Under the pieces are notes generated by a model that was given only the letters and a program-made list of their open reading frames with translations, made no database searches and was not told the origin of the DNA. Positions 63,301 to 64,000 of a stretch of DNA of 64,000 bases are shown one piece after another. The stretch's first letter is position 1. The number at the start of each line of letters is the position of its first letter. The DNA comes from Burkholderiales bacterium (lineage in GTDB: Bacteria; Pseudomonadota; Gammaproteobacteria; Burkholderiales; Burkholderiaceae_F). Position numbers and translations under genes: made by a program. The stretch lies in NCBI GenBank assembly GCA_016716275.1, contig JADJWR010000001.1:248001-312000 (forward strand), read 5' to 3'.

Positions 63301-63994
63301 CGATCCGCACCCGCTCGGGATCGACCAGCACCGAGCTGCTCGCCTCGACCACTTCGGTGACCGTCTTCATCGCCACCCACACGCCGGCATAGCGGCTCAT
63401 CGCGAAACCGTGCAGGCCGAGGTCGAGGTATTCCTGCACGGTGGCCGGATAGAGCACCGGGATCATGCAGGCCTTGAACACGTGGTCCGACTGGTGCGGC
63501 AGCGTCGAACTCTTGGCGCCGTGGTCATCGCCCGCCAGCGCCAGCACGCCGCCGTGCGGGCTGGTGCCGGCGGCGTTGGCGTGCTTGAACACGTCGCCGC
63601 AACGGTCCACCCCCGGCCCCTTGCCGTACCACATGGCGAAGACGCCGTCGTACCTGGCGCCCGGCTGCATCCCCACCTGCTGCGTGCCCCACACGCTGGT
63701 GGCGGCGAGGTCCTCGTTCAGACCGGAGTGGAACCTGATGTGGTGCTGCTCGAGGTGCCTGCCTGCCCGCCACGCGGTCTGGTCCACCGCGCCGAGCGGA
63801 CTGCCGCGATAGCCGGTGATGAACCCCGCGGTGTTCAGACCCGCCGCGAGGTCGCGGCTCCGCTGCAGCATCGCCAGCCGCAGCAGCGCCTGCGTGCCGC
63901 TCATGTAGGCGCGACCCTTCTCGAGGGTCCAGCGGTCGTCGAGCGACACTTCCGCCAGCGCACGGCGGACGGATTCGGGCAACGGGGCGTTCAT
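60362..63994 (-). CDS. Indolepyruvate ferredoxin oxidoreductase family protein (fused)
   Basis: A 1210-residue thiamine-diphosphate 2-oxoacid:ferredoxin oxidoreductase with alpha and gamma regions in one chain. The N-terminal thiamine/pyrimidine-binding region (MSGTQALLRLAMLQ, ITGYRGSPLGAVDQ), GDGTYFHSGSLAIRAAVAAN (TPP site), then two ferredoxin-like clusters (CEGCGDCSVQSNC and CNKDFSCLKGFCPSF), and the gamma domain (GIVITGVGGTGVVTIGQLLG). It decarboxylates aromatic or branched 2-oxoacids to acyl-CoA. The whole gene fits within the window; the ATG is 6 bases from the edge. Confidence 0.9.
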   Translation of the reverse strand: MNAPLPESVRRALAEVSLDDRWTLEKGRAYMSGTQALLRLAMLQRSRDLAAGLNTAGFITGYRGSPLGAVDQTAWRAGRHLEQHHIRFHSGLNEDLAATSVWGTQQVGMQPGARYDGVFAMWYGKGPGVDRCGDVFKHANAAGTSPHGGVLALAGDDHGAKSSTLPHQSDHVFKACMIPVLYPATVQEYLDLGLHGFAMSRYAGVWVAMKTVTEVVEASSSVLVDPERVRIAVPADFVMPPGGLNIRWPDTPLAQEARLLDHKLYAALAYCRANGLNHTVLDSPHARFGIVASGKAYLDTRQALADLGLDEQTCARIGIRVFKVGMVWPLEAQAVRAFAEGLEEILVVEEKRQLIEYQIKEDLYSWIGTGRRIPRVIGKFDEKDGGEWSVPQGSWVLPAHAEFSPAIVAKAIAARIGRLELPADVRARIETRVALITAKQKALATPRLVTERTPYFCSGCPHNSSTVVPEGSRAVAGIGCHYMAIWMDRSTSTFTQMGGEGVPWIGQAPFTDEGHIFANLGDGTYFHSGSLAIRAAVAANVPITYKILFNDAVAMTGGQPTDGQLTAPAITQQVYAEGVRRIVIVTDEPGKYDAASERDHSAVNGRGAEGDAWKLAPGVTVHHRDELDRIQRELREYPGVSVLVYDQTCASEKRRRRKQNKPDKVVFPDPPRRVVINELVCEGCGDCSVQSNCLSVEPLETEFGRKRRINQSSCNKDFSCLKGFCPSFVTVEGGRLKKGKAAAVSVPQLPAPEVPALPAGRGYGIVITGVGGTGVVTIGQLLGMAAHIEGRGCSVLDMAGLAQKGGAVFSHVRIAPRPEDLYATRIAMNEADLVLGCDLITAASNEALSKVHAGRTKAVLNTAESPTAEFVRNPDWQSGAAAMLAQLREAVGVDANAAAVDATGLATALLGDGIYTNPFVLGFAWQKGWIPLACETLLRAIELNGVAIEANKRAFEWGRAAAHDPDAVKRAASGGTAAQVIELKRAPSLEEIVARRAEFLTGYQNAAYAQRYRELVERVRKVESDRLQSSRLAEAVARYYFKLLAIKDEYEVARLHSDPAFRDRIAAMFEGDYKLNFHLAPPLLASTDPVTGKPRKMRFGPWVLTAFGVLAKLRFLRGTALDVFGATAERRMERALIGEYEKLVDDLLGRLAADNHAVAVELASIPEEIRGYGHVKGQHLEKARARQSELLARFRGQGAAQVIRMPVKAA

Positions 63995-64000
63995 CGGGTT

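Overview
This 64 kb window is GC-rich chromosomal DNA that fits a free-living betaproteobacterium (Rhodocyclales/Burkholderiales-like). The grounds are the argS-SPOR-dsbA-SDR gene order, a PhaM-type polyhydroxyalkanoate granule regulator, FdnGHI/FdhE/SelABC of proteobacterial type, and aerobic acyl-CoA metabolism with LysE and MlaE families. Assignment to a genus is not possible from the sequence alone. I see no phage, transposase, CRISPR array or rRNA. Coding density is very high, and many genes are joined by 4-base ATGA/GTGA overlaps.

Layout. 0-4 kb (minus): isovaleryl-CoA dehydrogenase, PaaI thioesterase, an ASCH-GNAT fusion and a LysE exporter in one unit, with a second PaaI thioesterase upstream behind a 10-bp-phased inverted repeat. 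4-9.9 kb: a membrane protein, recQ, a TerB-like protein, a degenerate cyclase-homology protein with an MBL hydrolase, and cystathionine beta-lyase. 9.9-16 kb: BtuF-like protein and SDR, then speB on the other strand, then the dsbA-SPOR-argS group. 16-19 kb: a secreted unknown protein, a glyoxalase-like protein and an asparaginase. 19.05-19.44 kb: a gene-free stretch with two inverted copies of an elaborate stem-loop element whose stems covary; I consider this the most novel signal in the window.

19.4-32.7 kb is a light/oxidative-stress lipid region. A nine-gene minus-strand operon (FAD oxidoreductase, DUF1365, Cfa-type methyltransferase, chalcone-isomerase-like, MFS, DUF3833 lipoprotein, SDR, NTF2-like, diiron ferritin-like) is preceded by folE2 and a glutathione peroxidase. 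These are divergent from a LitR/CarH-type B12 photoreceptor regulator and an Fe-S (6-4)-type photolyase plus an SDR.

32.7-38.7 kb: FIST protein, PhaM, FAH-family hydrolase, two tandem DUF3108 proteins, PPK2 kinase. 38.9-48.0 kb is a selenium locus: fdnGHI encoding a formate dehydrogenase with an in-frame UGA (Sec198) and SECIS, an intercistronic terminator, fdhE, selA, selB, and selC (tRNA-Sec) whose 5' end overlaps the 3' end of selB. A GcvH-like protein and a DsrE-like protein follow directly. 48.9-51.9 kb holds three genes of the glycerate pathway (hyi, glxR, glycerate kinase) without gcl. 52-64 kb: unknown protein, RIO kinase, TPR protein, small orphan, an Mla-type lipid transport set lacking its ATPase, a mandelate-racemase homologue with a changed catalytic lysine, and a full-length indolepyruvate:ferredoxin oxidoreductase family protein at the right edge.
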